From positions 299,842 through 352,405 of the forward strand of contig NZ_JAMDHK010000003.1 in the NCBI RefSeq assembly GCF_024721115.1: DNA of 52,564 bases. Direction: 5' to 3'. Both the position numbers and the translations under genes were made by a program. The stretch comes from Salipiger pentaromativorans (GTDB taxonomy: Bacteria; Pseudomonadota; Alphaproteobacteria; Rhodobacterales; Rhodobacteraceae). This document shows, in pieces, positions 16,265 through 25,031 of the stretch. Every line of letters starts with the position of its first letter. The stretch's first letter is position 1. A model generated the notes under the pieces. That model ran no database searches, was not told the DNA's origin, and saw nothing but the letters and a program-made list of their open reading frames with translations.

Positions 16265-17686
16265 TCAGGCCTGTGCGCCGCCCACGGTCAGCCCGCCGAT
16301 CATCACCGTCGGCTGGCCCACGCCCACCGGCACCCACTGCCCCTGCTTGCCGCAATTTCCCATGCCCGGATCGAGCGCCATGTCGTTGCCGAGCACGCGG
16401 ATCTGCTGCAACGCCGTGGCACCGTCGCCGATCAGCGTCGCCCCCTTGACCGGCGCGCCGACCTTGCCGTTCTTCACCCGGTAGGCCTCGGTGCAGGAGA
16501 ACACGAATTTGCCGTTGGTGATGTCCACCTGACCGCCGCCGAAACCGACCGCCCAGATCCCGTCTTTCAGATCGGCCACGATGTCCTGCGGATCGGCCTC
16601 GCCGCCCAACATATAGGTGTTGGTCATGCGCGGCATCGGCGCATGGGCATAGCTCTCGCGGCGCCCGTTGCCGGTGGGTGCCACGCCCATCAGGCGCGCG
16701 TTCTGCCGGTCCTGCATATACCCCACAAGGATGCCATCCTCGATCAGCACGTTCTTGCCCGAGGGCGTGCCCTCGTCATCGACGGTGATCGAGCCGCGCC
16801 GGTCGGGGATCGTGCCGTCGTCGAGCACCGTGACCCCCGGCGCCGCGATGCGCTGGCCCATGAGCCCGGCAAAGGCCGAGGAGCCCTTGCGGTTGAAATC
16901 GCCCTCCAGCCCGTGGCCGATGGCCTCGTGCAGCAGGATGCCCGGCCAGCCCGGCCCCAGCACGATGTCCATCACGCCCGCGGGCGCCGCCTCGGCGCGC
17001 AGGTTGACCAGCGCCACGCGCAGCGCCTCGCGCGCCTTTTCCTGCCAGTCGGGCGCCTCCAGCAGCCCGTCGAGGACAAAGCGCCCGCCACCGGAGGCAC
17101 TGCCGGCCTCGCGGCGGCCGTTCTCCTCCACGATCACGCTCACGGTGACGCGGGTCATCGGACGGATGTCGGTCACCAGCGTGCCCTCGGGGCGCAGGAT
17201 CGCCACCTCCTGACAGCTCGCCGCGATGGTGGCGGTCACCTGCACCACCCGCTTGTCCAGCGCGCGTGCATAGGCGTCGATCTCGCGCAGCGTCTCGACC
17301 TTGACCGGAAAGGCCTGCCCGGCGATCGGGTCGGCATCGGTATAGAGCTTGCGGTTGGTGCCCGGCGGCGGCGGCGCCAGCACGCCCCCGCCGTCACCCA
17401 CCGCCAGCCGCGCGGTCTCGGACGCGCGGGCGATCGCCGACTCCGACAGCTCGGTCGCATGCGCATAGCCCGCCACCTCGCCCTTCACCGCGCGCAGGCC
17501 GAATCCCTCCGACGCATCGTAGCTCGCGGTCTTGATTCGCCCGTCATCGAGCACCAGCGCCTCGGATCGCCGCCGTTCGAGGAACAATTCCCCGTCCTCG
17601 GCGCCCGCCAGCGCCGCACGCAGCTGCGCCAGTGTCCGGTCGGGGTCCAGCGCTGTTTCAAAGGGGCGAAAGGGGGCTTCGGCCAT
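16265..17686 (-). CDS. tldD: Metalloprotease TldD
   Basis: This is a 473-residue TldD/PmbA-family protease subunit. The zinc motif HEAIGHGLEGD has its histidines near residues 253 and 258. The C-terminal half carries the conserved MTNTYMLGGE and KFVFSCTEAYRVKNGK blocks. In Escherichia coli TldD and TldE form a heterodimer that degrades unfolded peptides and matures microcins; the partner pmbA/tldE is not in the window. The gene is divergent from the cytochrome oxidase cluster. A perfect FNR-type box lies 19 bases before its start codon, so it may be affected by the same regulator. Confidence 0.95.
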   Translation of the reverse strand: MAEAPFRPFETALDPDRTLAQLRAALAGAEDGELFLERRRSEALVLDDGRIKTASYDASEGFGLRAVKGEVAGYAHATELSESAIARASETARLAVGDGGGVLAPPPPGTNRKLYTDADPIAGQAFPVKVETLREIDAYARALDKRVVQVTATIAASCQEVAILRPEGTLVTDIRPMTRVTVSVIVEENGRREAGSASGGGRFVLDGLLEAPDWQEKAREALRVALVNLRAEAAPAGVMDIVLGPGWPGILLHEAIGHGLEGDFNRKGSSAFAGLMGQRIAAPGVTVLDDGTIPDRRGSITVDDEGTPSGKNVLIEDGILVGYMQDRQNARLMGVAPTGNGRRESYAHAPMPRMTNTYMLGGEADPQDIVADLKDGIWAVGFGGGQVDITNGKFVFSCTEAYRVKNGKVGAPVKGATLIGDGATALQQIRVLGNDMALDPGMGNCGKQGQWVPVGVGQPTVMIGGLTVGGAQA

Positions 17687-17704
17687 GGGGTTACCTCGAT
17701 TTAT

Positions 17705-17718
17705 TTGATCCAGATCAA
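17705..17718. promoter_or_regulatory. FNR/FnrL-type box
   Basis: TTGATCCAGATCAA matches the TTGAT-N4-ATCAA consensus at every position. It lies in the tldD/coxB divergent region, close to the tldD start and 160 bases before coxB. An oxygen-responsive effect on the oxidase genes is expected from other Rhodobacteraceae but is inferred here. Confidence 0.75.
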
Positions 17719-17877
17719 AAAAAGCGCCTTTTTGACGCGCCAGACCTGCTTTATTTGATGCACGGATTGTGCTTTTTAAAGAGCGGAACTTTGAGGGGAG
17801 GAGGTCTCGCCCGGGCGCACCGCCCGGTTCGTATCCTCCTGCGAACGAACAAGAACGACAACCGGATCAGGTGACAC

Positions 17878-18783
17878 ATGCGTAAGATTTCGATGCTGAC
17901 CGGGCTCATGACCAGCTTTCTGGCCGCGCCCGCCATCGCTCAGGACCTGGAGGTGGTGGGACGCCCGCACATGGGGGGGGTCGGCTTCCAGCCCGCCGCC
18001 ACCGAGCTGGCGCGCGACCTTCAATGGCTGGACGGAATGCTGCTGATCATCATCACGGCGATCACGCTGTTTGTGGTGGCGCTGCTGGTCTTTGCGTTCA
18101 TCCGCTTCAACCGCCGCAGCAACCCGACCCCCGCCAGCTTCACCCACAACACCCCCATCGAGGTGGCCTGGACCATCGCGCCGATCATCATTCTCGTGGT
18201 CATCGGGGCGTTTTCGCTGCCGGTGCTGTTCAAGCAGCAGGAGATCCCCGAGGGCGACATCGTCATCAAGGTCACCGGCTACCAGTGGTACTGGGGCTAT
18301 GAATATATCGGCACCGATCTGGCCTATGAAAGCTACATGATCGGCCAGCCCGCAACGCTGGAAGCCGAGGACGAAGAGGCCGGCGCCCGCGCCTATGTGC
18401 TCGATTCGGCGATGGAAGCGAAACTGGTGAAGGCCGGCTACGCCAAGGAAGACTGGCTGCTGGCCACCGACACCTCGGTCGTCGTGCCCGTGGGCGCCAC
18501 CGTTGTGATGCAGGTCACCGGCGCCGACGTGATCCACTCCTGGACCATCCCCGCCTTCGGCGTGAAGCAGGACGCGGTGCCGGGCCGGATCGCCGAGCTG
18601 TGGTTCGCCGCCGAGCGCGAAGGCGTCTATTTCGGCCAGTGCTCGGAGCTGTGCGGCATCTCGCACGCCTATATGCCGATCACCGTGAAAGTGGTCAGCC
18701 AGGAAGCCTATGACGCCTGGCTCGCCGCCTCGGAAGAGGAAGGCGGCTATGTGGATGTGCGCCAGTTCCTGGCCAATTCCTGA
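17878..18783 (+). CDS. ctaC: Cytochrome c oxidase (aa3-type) subunit II
   Basis: This 301-residue protein receives electrons from cytochrome c at the binuclear CuA centre. The copper ligands are visible: His near 220 (DVIHSWTIP), then C-S-E-L-C near 255-259 followed by ISHAYMP (His 263, Met 266). A signal peptide ending PAIA-QD precedes two membrane helices (about 52-76 and 97-119) and the conserved [10 protein letters not shown]. An acidic insert ([10 protein letters not shown]) after this motif is common in alphaproteobacterial subunits. It heads the cluster ctaC-ctaB-small gene-ctaG-ctaE; subunit I is not in the window. Confidence 0.97.
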   Translation: MRKISMLTGLMTSFLAAPAIAQDLEVVGRPHMGGVGFQPAATELARDLQWLDGMLLIIITAITLFVVALLVFAFIRFNRRSNPTPASFTHNTPIEVAWTIAPIIILVVIGAFSLPVLFKQQEIPEGDIVIKVTGYQWYWGYEYIGTDLAYESYMIGQPATLEAEDEEAGARAYVLDSAMEAKLVKAGYAKEDWLLATDTSVVVPVGATVVMQVTGADVIHSWTIPAFGVKQDAVPGRIAELWFAAEREGVYFGQCSELCGISHAYMPITVKVVSQEAYDAWLAASEEEGGYVDVRQFLANS

Positions 18784-18791
18784 GCCCTCCC

Positions 18792-18815
18792 GGCGCGCCC
18801 TTCGCCGGGCGCGCC
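18792..18815 (+). other. GC-rich intercistronic hairpin between ctaC and ctaB
   Basis: GGCGCGCCC (18792-18800) pairs perfectly with GGGCGCGCC (18807-18815) across a 6-base loop. There is no T tract, so it is more likely a 3'-end stabiliser or attenuator that lowers expression of the assembly genes relative to subunit II. Confidence 0.6.
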
Positions 18816-18847
18816 CCTGACGACCTGAAAGAGCCCCAGATCTTCGC

Positions 18848-19798
18848 ATGACCGATCTCAGCACCAACACCACCGTAAGCGCAGCCCAGCCCGGAGAGGC
18901 ACGGTTCGGCGATTACTTCGCCCTTCTCAAGCCCCGGGTGATGACGCTGGTGGTGTTCACGGCGCTGGTCGGCCTGCTGGCCGCTCCGGTGCCGGTGCAC
19001 CCGTTCATCGGCTTCTGCGCGATCCTGTTCATCGCCGTGGGCGGCGGCGCCTCGGGCGCGCTGAACATGTGGTGGGACGCCGATATCGACGCGGTGATGA
19101 AGCGCACCGTCAAGCGCCCGATCCCCGCAGGCCGGGTGGAGCCGGGCGAGGCACTGGCCATCGGTCTGGCGCTTTCGGCTTTCTCCTGCGTCTTCCTGGG
19201 CCTCGCCACCAACTGGCTTGCGGGCGGGCTGCTGGCCTTCACCATCTTCTTCTACGTCGTGATCTACACCATGTGGCTGAAGCGCTCGACGCCGCAGAAC
19301 ATCGTGATCGGCGGCGCCGCGGGTGCCTTCCCTCCGATGATCGGCTGGGCCGCGGCCACCGGCTCGGTGAGCGTCGAGGCGGTGCTGATGTTCTGCCTCA
19401 CCTTCATGTGGACGCCGCCGCATTTCTGGGCGCTGGCGCTCTTCATGCGCTCCGATTACGACGATGCGGGCGTGCCGATGCTGACCGTGACCCACGGCCG
19501 CCGCGCCACCCGCGTGCATATCCTCGTCTACACCGTGCTGCTGGCGGCGCTCGCCATCGGCACCGGGTTCACCGCCGTCGGCGGGCCGGTCTATCTGGCC
19601 GTGGCGCTGGTGCTGAACGCGCTCTTCCTCAAGGGCGCCTGGGAGATCTTCCGCCGCGACGAAGCGGAGTCGGAAGCGGACAATTTCAAAACCGAGAAGC
19701 GCTTCTTCAAGCTCTCACTGCTCTACCTCTTCGCGCATTTCGGCGCGATTCTGGCAGAGGCCGGGCTGGCGCAATTCGGGCTGGGAGGCTGGGCATGA
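18848..19798 (+). CDS. ctaB: Protoheme IX farnesyltransferase (heme O synthase)
   Basis: This 316-residue integral membrane prenyltransferase adds a farnesyl group to heme B, the first step to heme A for the aa3 oxidase. The first Asp-rich motif is [15 protein letters not shown] near residues 74-88, and the second region includes [13 protein letters not shown] and [12 protein letters not shown]. There are about eight or nine hydrophobic helices. The stop overlaps the start of the next small gene (ATGA), so translation is coupled. Confidence 0.97.
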   Translation: MTDLSTNTTVSAAQPGEARFGDYFALLKPRVMTLVVFTALVGLLAAPVPVHPFIGFCAILFIAVGGGASGALNMWWDADIDAVMKRTVKRPIPAGRVEPGEALAIGLALSAFSCVFLGLATNWLAGGLLAFTIFFYVVIYTMWLKRSTPQNIVIGGAAGAFPPMIGWAAATGSVSVEAVLMFCLTFMWTPPHFWALALFMRSDYDDAGVPMLTVTHGRRATRVHILVYTVLLAALAIGTGFTAVGGPVYLAVALVLNALFLKGAWEIFRRDEAESEADNFKTEKRFFKLSLLYLFAHFGAILAEAGLAQFGLGGWA

Positions 19799-19971
19799 GC
19801 ATCGCCAAGCAACACGAACTGCACAAGCGCCGCTTCGGACGCAATCTCGGCGTCGGGCTGGTGCTGGCGGCCTTCATCGCCATCGTCTTCGGCATGACGG
19901 TGGTCAAGGTGACCAGCGGCAACTTCTCTGCCGCGCTCCAGGGCAACGCACAGGTGCAGAATGGCAACTGA
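19795..19971 (+). CDS. CoxF-like small membrane protein of the oxidase operon
   Basis: This 58-residue protein has a basic N-terminus ([13 protein letters not shown]) and a single hydrophobic helix (about residues 21-41). Its ATG overlaps the ctaB stop, and its 3' end overlaps the start of ctaG by 11 bases. Small proteins at this position in Rhodobacteraceae and Paracoccus oxidase operons are named CoxF or left hypothetical. The coupling on both sides supports a real gene with an assembly or subunit role, but no function can be read from the sequence. Confidence 0.8.
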   Translation: MSIAKQHELHKRRFGRNLGVGLVLAAFIAIVFGMTVVKVTSGNFSAALQGNAQVQNGN

Positions 19972-20545
19972 CGGCAAGAACAAGACGCTTCTCCAGCTCG
20001 TCGGCGTGGTGGTCTTCATGGGCGCCATGGCCTGGGCGGCGGTGCCCTTCTACAACTGGTTCTGCCGGGTGACCGGCTTTGGCGGCACCACCAATGTCGC
20101 CGAGGGCCCGGCGGGCGAGATCCTCGACCGGACCATCAAGATCCGCTTCGACGGGTCCAAGGCGCGCGGCTTCCCCTGGGAATTCAAGCCGGTCCAGACC
20201 GAGATGACCCTGCGCATCGGCGAAGAGGGGCTGGCCTTTTACGAGGCATACAACCCCACCGACCACCCGGTCGCGGGCCAGGCGAGCTACAACGTCTACC
20301 CCTACGAGGCCGGGGCCTATTTCGACAAGATCGAGTGCTTCTGCTTCACCGAGCAGGTGCTCCAGCCGGGCGAGCGCGTGCAGATGCCGGTGAGCTTCTT
20401 CGTCGATCCCGAGATCGTCAACGACCGGGACGCGAAATACACCAAGCACATCACGCTCAGCTACACATTCTACGAGATCGACCTGCCCGAAGAGACGCAG
20501 GCCGCGCTCGATACGAAGACTGCGGACGAAAGCTCCGTGAACTGA
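19961..20545 (+). CDS. ctaG: Cytochrome c oxidase assembly protein Cox11 (CuB chaperone)
   Basis: This 194-residue protein has one N-terminal membrane helix (about 10-30) and a periplasmic domain that delivers copper to the CuB site of subunit I. The copper motif C-F-C-F is at about 126-129 ([10 protein letters not shown]), and a further conserved cysteine is near residue 35 ([10 protein letters not shown]). The start overlaps the preceding small gene; ctaE follows after 25 bases with an AACGAGG site. Confidence 0.96.
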   Translation: MATDGKNKTLLQLVGVVVFMGAMAWAAVPFYNWFCRVTGFGGTTNVAEGPAGEILDRTIKIRFDGSKARGFPWEFKPVQTEMTLRIGEEGLAFYEAYNPTDHPVAGQASYNVYPYEAGAYFDKIECFCFTEQVLQPGERVQMPVSFFVDPEIVNDRDAKYTKHITLSYTFYEIDLPEETQAALDTKTADESSVN

Positions 20546-20570
20546 ACGCCTATCCAACGAGGGAAACGAG

Positions 20571-21371
20571 ATGGCGCACGCTAAGAACCACGACTACCAC
20601 ATTCTGAACCCCTCTATCTGGCCCTTCATGGGCTCGGTTTCGGCGTTCGTCATGCTGTTCGGGGCCGTTCTGTGGTTCCACGACCATGGCCCCTGGATCT
20701 TCCTCGCGGGGTTCGTCGCCGTGCTCTACGTGATGTTCGGCTGGTGGTCGGACGTGATCGCCGAAAGCCGTGTGGGCGACCACACGCCGGTGGTGCAGAT
20801 CGGGCTGAAATACGGCTTCATCCTCTTCATCATGTCCGAGGTGATGTTCTTCTTCGCCTGGTTCTGGTCGTTCTTCAAACACGCGCTCTACCCGATGGGC
20901 CCGAACTCGCCCGCGGTCGATGGCCCCTGGCCGCCGGTGGGCATCGAGACCTTCGATCCCTGGCACCTGCCGCTGATCAACACGCTGATCCTGCTCTGCT
21001 CGGGCGCGGCGGCCACCTGGGCGCACCACGCGCTGGTGCATGAGAACAACCGCGAAGACATGAAATGGGGCCTGATCATCGCCATCGTGCTCGGCATGAT
21101 CTTCACCGTGTTCCAGGCCTATGAGTACAGCCACGCGGCCTTTGGCTTCTCGGGCAACATCTACGGCGCCAACTTCTTCATGGCGACGGGCTTCCACGGC
21201 GTGCACGTGATCATCGGGACGATCTTCCTTTTCGTCTGCCTTCTGCGGCTGCTGAAGGGCGATTTCACCCAGACCAAGCATATCGGCTTCGAAGCCGCCG
21301 CCTGGTACTGGCACTTCGTCGATGTAGTGTGGCTGTTCCTCTTCGCCGCAGTCTACGTCTGGGGCGGCTGA
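20571..21371 (+). CDS. ctaE: Cytochrome c oxidase subunit III
   Basis: This 266-residue membrane subunit has about seven helices and begins [20 protein letters not shown]. Conserved blocks are [31 protein letters not shown] and [17 protein letters not shown]. It is the last gene of the cluster and is closed by a strong terminator. SURF1, often next in related genomes, is not present here. Confidence 0.97.
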   Translation: MAHAKNHDYHILNPSIWPFMGSVSAFVMLFGAVLWFHDHGPWIFLAGFVAVLYVMFGWWSDVIAESRVGDHTPVVQIGLKYGFILFIMSEVMFFFAWFWSFFKHALYPMGPNSPAVDGPWPPVGIETFDPWHLPLINTLILLCSGAAATWAHHALVHENNREDMKWGLIIAIVLGMIFTVFQAYEYSHAAFGFSGNIYGANFFMATGFHGVHVIIGTIFLFVCLLRLLKGDFTQTKHIGFEAAAWYWHFVDVVWLFLFAAVYVWGG

Positions 21372-21396
21372 GCCTCTCACGACAATGCAAAAAGAA

Positions 21397-21424
21397 AAGC
21401 GGGCCTTCTGGGGCCCGCTTTTTT
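21397..21424 (+). terminator. Rho-independent terminator after ctaE
   Basis: AAGCGGGCC (21397-21405) pairs with GGCCCGCTT (21412-21420), followed by more T. Confidence 0.9.
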
Positions 21425-21445
21425 GTTGGGTGGAGGCTCTGGTGC

Positions 21446-21468
21446 GGTGGGCAGATTGCCCACCCTAC
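21446..21468 (-). repeat. REP-like palindrome, GTAGGGTGGGC family (copy 2)
   Basis: Reverse-oriented copy: GGTGGGCA, GAT, TGCCCACCCTAC. It lies 22 bases past the ctaE terminator. Confidence 0.85.
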
Positions 21469-21538
21469 GACGTTTGCGCGGTGCCCTGATGTGGGGCAAT
21501 GCGAAGCGGTCATTTCATCATCGGCCTGCACGGCGCGT

Positions 21539-21562
21539 GTAGGGTGGGCAATCCTGCCCACC
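21539..21562 (+). repeat. REP-like palindrome, GTAGGGTGGGC family (copy 3)
   Basis: Direct copy with a one-base longer loop. It faces copy 2 about 70 bases away, so the two form a larger inverted pair. Confidence 0.85.
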
Positions 21563-21608
21563 GCACCCGGCGGACCTGAGCCCCACGCGACAGGACGAAA
21601 ACGGAAAA

Positions 21609-21634
21609 GCGGGCCTCCGCGGCCCGCATTTTTT
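21609..21634 (+). terminator. Second terminator-like hairpin
   Basis: GCGGGCC (21609-21615) pairs with GGCCCGC (21621-21627), then ATTTTTT. It resembles the ctaE terminator but has no gene directly before it, which suggests a duplicated fragment. Confidence 0.6.
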
Positions 21635-21740
21635 GGGGTGCGTATATGAGCGGTTGGCAGGATTGCAGCCGGATCAGACGCTCGGGTTTGCCGCGTCAGC
21701 GCCGGCCCGTGGGGTGGCGATCTGCCCGTCGAACCTCTTA

Positions 21741-21868
21741 CTTTATCCCGGCCATATCCGAAGGACCTCGACACGCATCGCAAGCGTCACCAGATCGCCA
21801 GCCCGCCCGAACGGGCCGGCGATGGCGCGGCGGCCTGCGGCCTTGTTCCGCGCCCGGACACCGCCTGG
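21741..21868 (+). repeat. Dispersed repeat family C (copy 1)
   Basis: This block shares TCCCGGCCATATC, GAAGGACCTC, CGTCACCA, GCCCGCCCGAACGGGC and TTGTT-CGCGCC with 37167-37294 in the same order. The internal GCCCG-AA-CGGGC is palindromic. It is non-coding as far as I can see. Confidence 0.7.
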
Positions 21869-21870
21869 AT

Positions 21871-21893
21871 GTAGGGTGGGCAATCTGCCCACC
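21871..21893 (+). repeat. REP-like palindrome, GTAGGGTGGGC family (copy 4)
   Basis: Reads GTAGGGTGGGCA, ATC, TGCCCACC. It stands 23 bases beyond the 3' end of the minus-strand dehydrogenase gene and could protect its transcript. Confidence 0.85.
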
Positions 21894-21915
21894 AAACCGA
21901 ACGGACGCCCTCCTC

Positions 21916-23040
21916 TCAGCCCTCGTCCACCAGCATCAGCCGCTGCGCCAGCCCCTGCACCTCACCCAGCCAGCGCGTCACCAGCTTCGGATCTGATGGC
22001 GCCGCCGACACGCCCGGCGCGATCTCGCGGTTCAGCACCGCCTCGATGGCCAGCGACACCGGCACCGAGACCAGCCGCGCCATCGCCGTGCCGCGCGCGT
22101 CGCCCCAGGCATCCATCACCCAGGTCTTGTGCCAGACCGTCGCGCCCGCCTTCTCGGCCTTCAGCGAGACGCAAAGCACCACACGGTCGGGCTCGCCCTC
22201 CTCATAGGCGTTCTTCTCCAGAAGCTCCGCCGCGAGATCCGCCAGCGCCGCGTCATCCGCCGTCTCGACCGCGGCAAAGATCTCCTTCCAGGCCTCGGCC
22301 CAGCCGTTCAGCCGCAGCGTCCCGCGCACGAAATCCTTCACCGTCCAGTCCGGCCCGAACTCATACTGCGCGATGAAGGGCAGCGAGTCGCGGTTGGGGT
22401 AGACCTCGAAGCTCTCGGGCGGATCGAGCGGCGCATCGTAGCGCCCCAGCGCATCCCAGGGCCGCGCCACGTTCAGCTCGGTGAAATGCCGGATCGAGCG
22501 CGAGGGCGAGCGCAGCGCCTTCAGCACGCCCACCGGCGCCCAGGAGAACTTGTAGCGGAAGGCGTTGGCCTGTTTCGGCACGCCGCCGCAATAGCTCACG
22601 AAGCTCAGGGCGTTTTCGGCGTCGAAGGCATCGGAGGCGCGGTAGGCCCGCACCAGATCATGCGCCATCAGATGGTCGATCCCCGGATCGAGCCCCACCT
22701 CATTGACCAGCGCCACGCCCGCCGCCCTGGCCTTGCTGTCGAGCGCGCGCATCTCCGGCGCGATATAGCTCGACGAGACGAAATGCGCGCCCTTCGAGAT
22801 CGCCAGCTCCGCCAGCGGCACATGCCAGTCGGCGGGCAGCATCGAGACCACCACATCGCCGGGCGCCAGCGCCGCCTCCAGCGCGGGCAGGTCGAAGACC
22901 CGGATCGCGTCGGTCAGATCGCCCACGGCCGCGCGCGCCTTCTCAGGCGTGCGGTTCCATGCCGTCACCTCATGGCCGTCCGCGATCAGCCGCCGCAGCC
23001 CCGGCACCGACGAAAGCCCCGTTCCGCACCAGTGAATCAT
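21916..23040 (-). CDS. Saccharopine dehydrogenase-like (glutamate-forming type) oxidoreductase
   Basis: This 374-residue protein has an N-terminal Rossmann-like start (IHWCGTGLSSVPGLRRL), then VVVSMLPADWHVPLAELAI, NEVGLDPGIDHLMA and SYCGGVPKQANAFRYKFSW. Those blocks are characteristic of LYS9-type saccharopine dehydrogenases, which cleave saccharopine to glutamate and aminoadipate semialdehyde. Its ATG overlaps the stop of the next gene upstream by four bases. The pair probably runs lysine through saccharopine, a catabolic and osmotic-stress route reported in Roseobacters. Direction of flux is inference. Confidence 0.85.
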   Translation of the reverse strand: MIHWCGTGLSSVPGLRRLIADGHEVTAWNRTPEKARAAVGDLTDAIRVFDLPALEAALAPGDVVVSMLPADWHVPLAELAISKGAHFVSSSYIAPEMRALDSKARAAGVALVNEVGLDPGIDHLMAHDLVRAYRASDAFDAENALSFVSYCGGVPKQANAFRYKFSWAPVGVLKALRSPSRSIRHFTELNVARPWDALGRYDAPLDPPESFEVYPNRDSLPFIAQYEFGPDWTVKDFVRGTLRLNGWAEAWKEIFAAVETADDAALADLAAELLEKNAYEEGEPDRVVLCVSLKAEKAGATVWHKTWVMDAWGDARGTAMARLVSVPVSLAIEAVLNREIAPGVSAAPSDPKLVTRWLGEVQGLAQRLMLVDEG

Positions 23041-24101
23041 GCCCCTGCCTCCGGTTTGAATTCCAGAAAAGTCTCATGGGCCCGGCCCCAGACGCCCTCG
23101 TCCAGCGCATCGAGCCCCTTCAGCCAGGGCAGCAACTGCCCGGCGAAATCCCGACTGCTCTCCAGCGGCAGCAGCGAGGGCAGATTGTCGATCGCCATCA
23201 CGTCGAGCGGCGGATCCTCATGCACCCGCAGCACCGGCGCCTCCCAGCTGGTGGCGCGGTCATAGACCTTCACGGGCGAGAAATCGCTGTCAGGATCGCA
23301 GGCGATGTCGCCGATCACCGTCAGCCGGCGCGGATCGCCCGGCGCCGAGGCCGGCACAAAGACCGGCGTGCCCGGCCGTGCCAGGATGCAGTTGAGAAAC
23401 AGCTCATGCGCCAGCACCTCGGGGAACGGTCCGCCATGGGCGGTCTCGGCCATGTCCCATTGCGTGACCTCCACCCCCATCTTGGCGCAAAGATCGCTCG
23501 CGCCCCGTCCCACGCGCCCCAGCGCGCCGATCACGATGGCACGCGGCCGCGCGGGCCCGGCGGCGGCATTCAGCGCCGAGGTCAGATCGCCCTCCATCTC
23601 CGGCGAATTGGGCCAGACCGAAACCGGATCGCAGATCCCGCCCGCCTGCTGCGCCGCCCAGGCAAAAAGCGACACCGCCGCCCCGGCATAGCCCGCCCAG
23701 TAGCCAAACGCCGCCACCCGGCGCCCCTCGGCATCCACCAGATATTCCAGATCGTAAAGCGCGCCACCGCCCGCCGCGAAACGCCTGAGCAGCACCTGCC
23801 CCGCGGGCTGCCCCTTATAGGCATGGCCGAACATGATGTGCCGGTGCACCAGCGGCGTGCCATCCTCCGGCAGCTCCTTGAGACCGAAGATCAGCGCCTC
23901 GCGCGGCGCCTCCGGCCAACTGCCCTCGACGGCGATCTCCGCCCCGGCGTCGCGATAGCCGTCGATGCCGATCACCCGGCTGCGACTCTGCTCCACCGTC
24001 ACGCGCATCCCCTGCGCCACCAGCGCCGCCACCCCCTCGGGGGTGATCCCCACCCGGTCCTCGTTCGGGCGCTGTTCGGCGCGCACCCAGAGATGTGTCA
24101 T
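23037..24101 (-). CDS. Saccharopine dehydrogenase (lysine-forming, LYS1-like)
   Basis: This 354-residue protein of the alanine dehydrogenase/transhydrogenase-like fold begins with the typical WVRAEQRPNEDRVGITPEG. It contains FGLKELPEDG then HRHIMFGHAYKGQ, a pattern characteristic of LYS1-type enzymes, and IGALGRVGRGASDLCAKMG for NAD binding. It links lysine, 2-oxoglutarate and saccharopine. The start at 24101 is preferred because family proteins begin at this point; a longer frame upstream has no homologous character. It is translationally coupled to the downstream partner. Confidence 0.87.
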   Translation of the reverse strand: MTHLWVRAEQRPNEDRVGITPEGVAALVAQGMRVTVEQSRSRVIGIDGYRDAGAEIAVEGSWPEAPREALIFGLKELPEDGTPLVHRHIMFGHAYKGQPAGQVLLRRFAAGGGALYDLEYLVDAEGRRVAAFGYWAGYAGAAVSLFAWAAQQAGGICDPVSVWPNSPEMEGDLTSALNAAAGPARPRAIVIGALGRVGRGASDLCAKMGVEVTQWDMAETAHGGPFPEVLAHELFLNCILARPGTPVFVPASAPGDPRRLTVIGDIACDPDSDFSPVKVYDRATSWEAPVLRVHEDPPLDVMAIDNLPSLLPLESSRDFAGQLLPWLKGLDALDEGVWGRAHETFLEFKPEAGA

Positions 24102-24163
24102 GCTCTCACTCCGTTCGTTTCGCGCCACGCTATCGCAGCCGGTGCCACGGGAAAACCCGCGGC

Positions 24164-24817
24164 TCAAAGATGCGTCCGGGCATGCGCCCGCCCGGCCCCG
24201 TCCAGATGCGGCACCGCGTTGAACTGGGTCAGCGCCAGCCCGGTGGCCAGCGGCTGGAAGCGGCTCAGCGAGCTGTTCTCGATGGCGAGGCAGGCATGGG
24301 CCAGCGCGCCCATACCCAGCCCCATCGTGGCCCGCATCGCAAAGCCGATCACCCCGCCCGAGGTCACCACCACCGCGCGTCCCTCACCCGCCGCAACCTC
24401 CCGCAGCGCCTCCGACACCCGCGCCTCGAAATCCGCAAAGCTCTCGGGTGCTCCTTCCAGGCCACCTTCCCGCCAGACGGTGAAAAGCCGCGGCATATGC
24501 AGGATGAAGCCCTCGCGATTCACCGGGATCGCAACCCCGTGCTGCTCGGCGAAAAGCGTCGCCATGGTGAAATACTCAAGCTCGTTGAACCGCGCATCGC
24601 GCACCACCTCGAGCCCCAGATCCATCTCTTCGGCGGTCTGGCAATGCCGGGTCAGCGTGCCGCTATAGGCCCGCGCAAAGCGCTCGCCGGTGCCGCGCAG
24701 ATGCGCCCCCAGCCAGCGCGCCTGCTGCCGCCCCAGATCGCTCAGCCGGTCATAAGAGATCTCGTCGCGCGCCTTGGTATTGGCCTGACCGTGACGCACC
24801 AGCGTGACATGGGACAT
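24164..24817 (-). CDS. Histidine phosphatase family protein
   Basis: This 217-residue protein has the phosphatase signature VTLVRHGQANTK at residues 4-15 (catalytic His in RHG), a YSGTLTRHCQTAEEM segment with the second arginine and histidine, and ELEYFTM in the acidic position. The second active-site histidine expected in V-x-S-H-G is replaced in VVVTSGGVIGF by Ser-Gly-Gly, which is unusual and may alter activity. GGAAGG precedes the start at 24817. It lies 62 bases upstream of the saccharopine genes and may be co-transcribed. The substrate is unknown. Confidence 0.82.
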   Translation of the reverse strand: MSHVTLVRHGQANTKARDEISYDRLSDLGRQQARWLGAHLRGTGERFARAYSGTLTRHCQTAEEMDLGLEVVRDARFNELEYFTMATLFAEQHGVAIPVNREGFILHMPRLFTVWREGGLEGAPESFADFEARVSEALREVAAGEGRAVVVTSGGVIGFAMRATMGLGMGALAHACLAIENSSLSRFQPLATGLALTQFNAVPHLDGAGRAHARTHL

Positions 24818-24882
24818 GAAGCACCTTCCTTTCCCCCGCCTCTTACGAGCCGGCAGGGGAAATGAAAACCCAAGGCCCCGGT

Positions 24883-24906
24883 GCTTCTTCTCTTTGCAAA
24901 TACGCA
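24883..24906 (-). repeat. Dispersed repeat family A (single arm)
   Basis: The segment beginning GCTTCTTCTCTTTG and ending AAATACGCA matches the right arm at 5083-5109 closely. Both copies lie downstream of a minus-strand gene and are followed by loosely similar GC-rich sequence up to that gene's stop codon. Confidence 0.75.
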
Positions 24907-25031
24907 CGGCCCGACCGCGCCACGGGCACGCCATCGCAACAGACCCGCCGCGCCCGCCAGAGGGCCCCGCCGCCTTGCGACGCCGGAGGCGTCTCAAGGC
25001 TCCCCTGCGCCGCGTCAGCGGCTCCGCGGGA

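Larger units (their letters stand above)
21372..21915. other. Repeat-rich intergenic region without a gene
   Basis: This 544-bp stretch holds two terminator-like hairpins, three copies of the GTAGGGTGGGC palindrome and one copy of repeat family C. I found no convincing coding frame or RNA gene. Confidence 0.7.
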
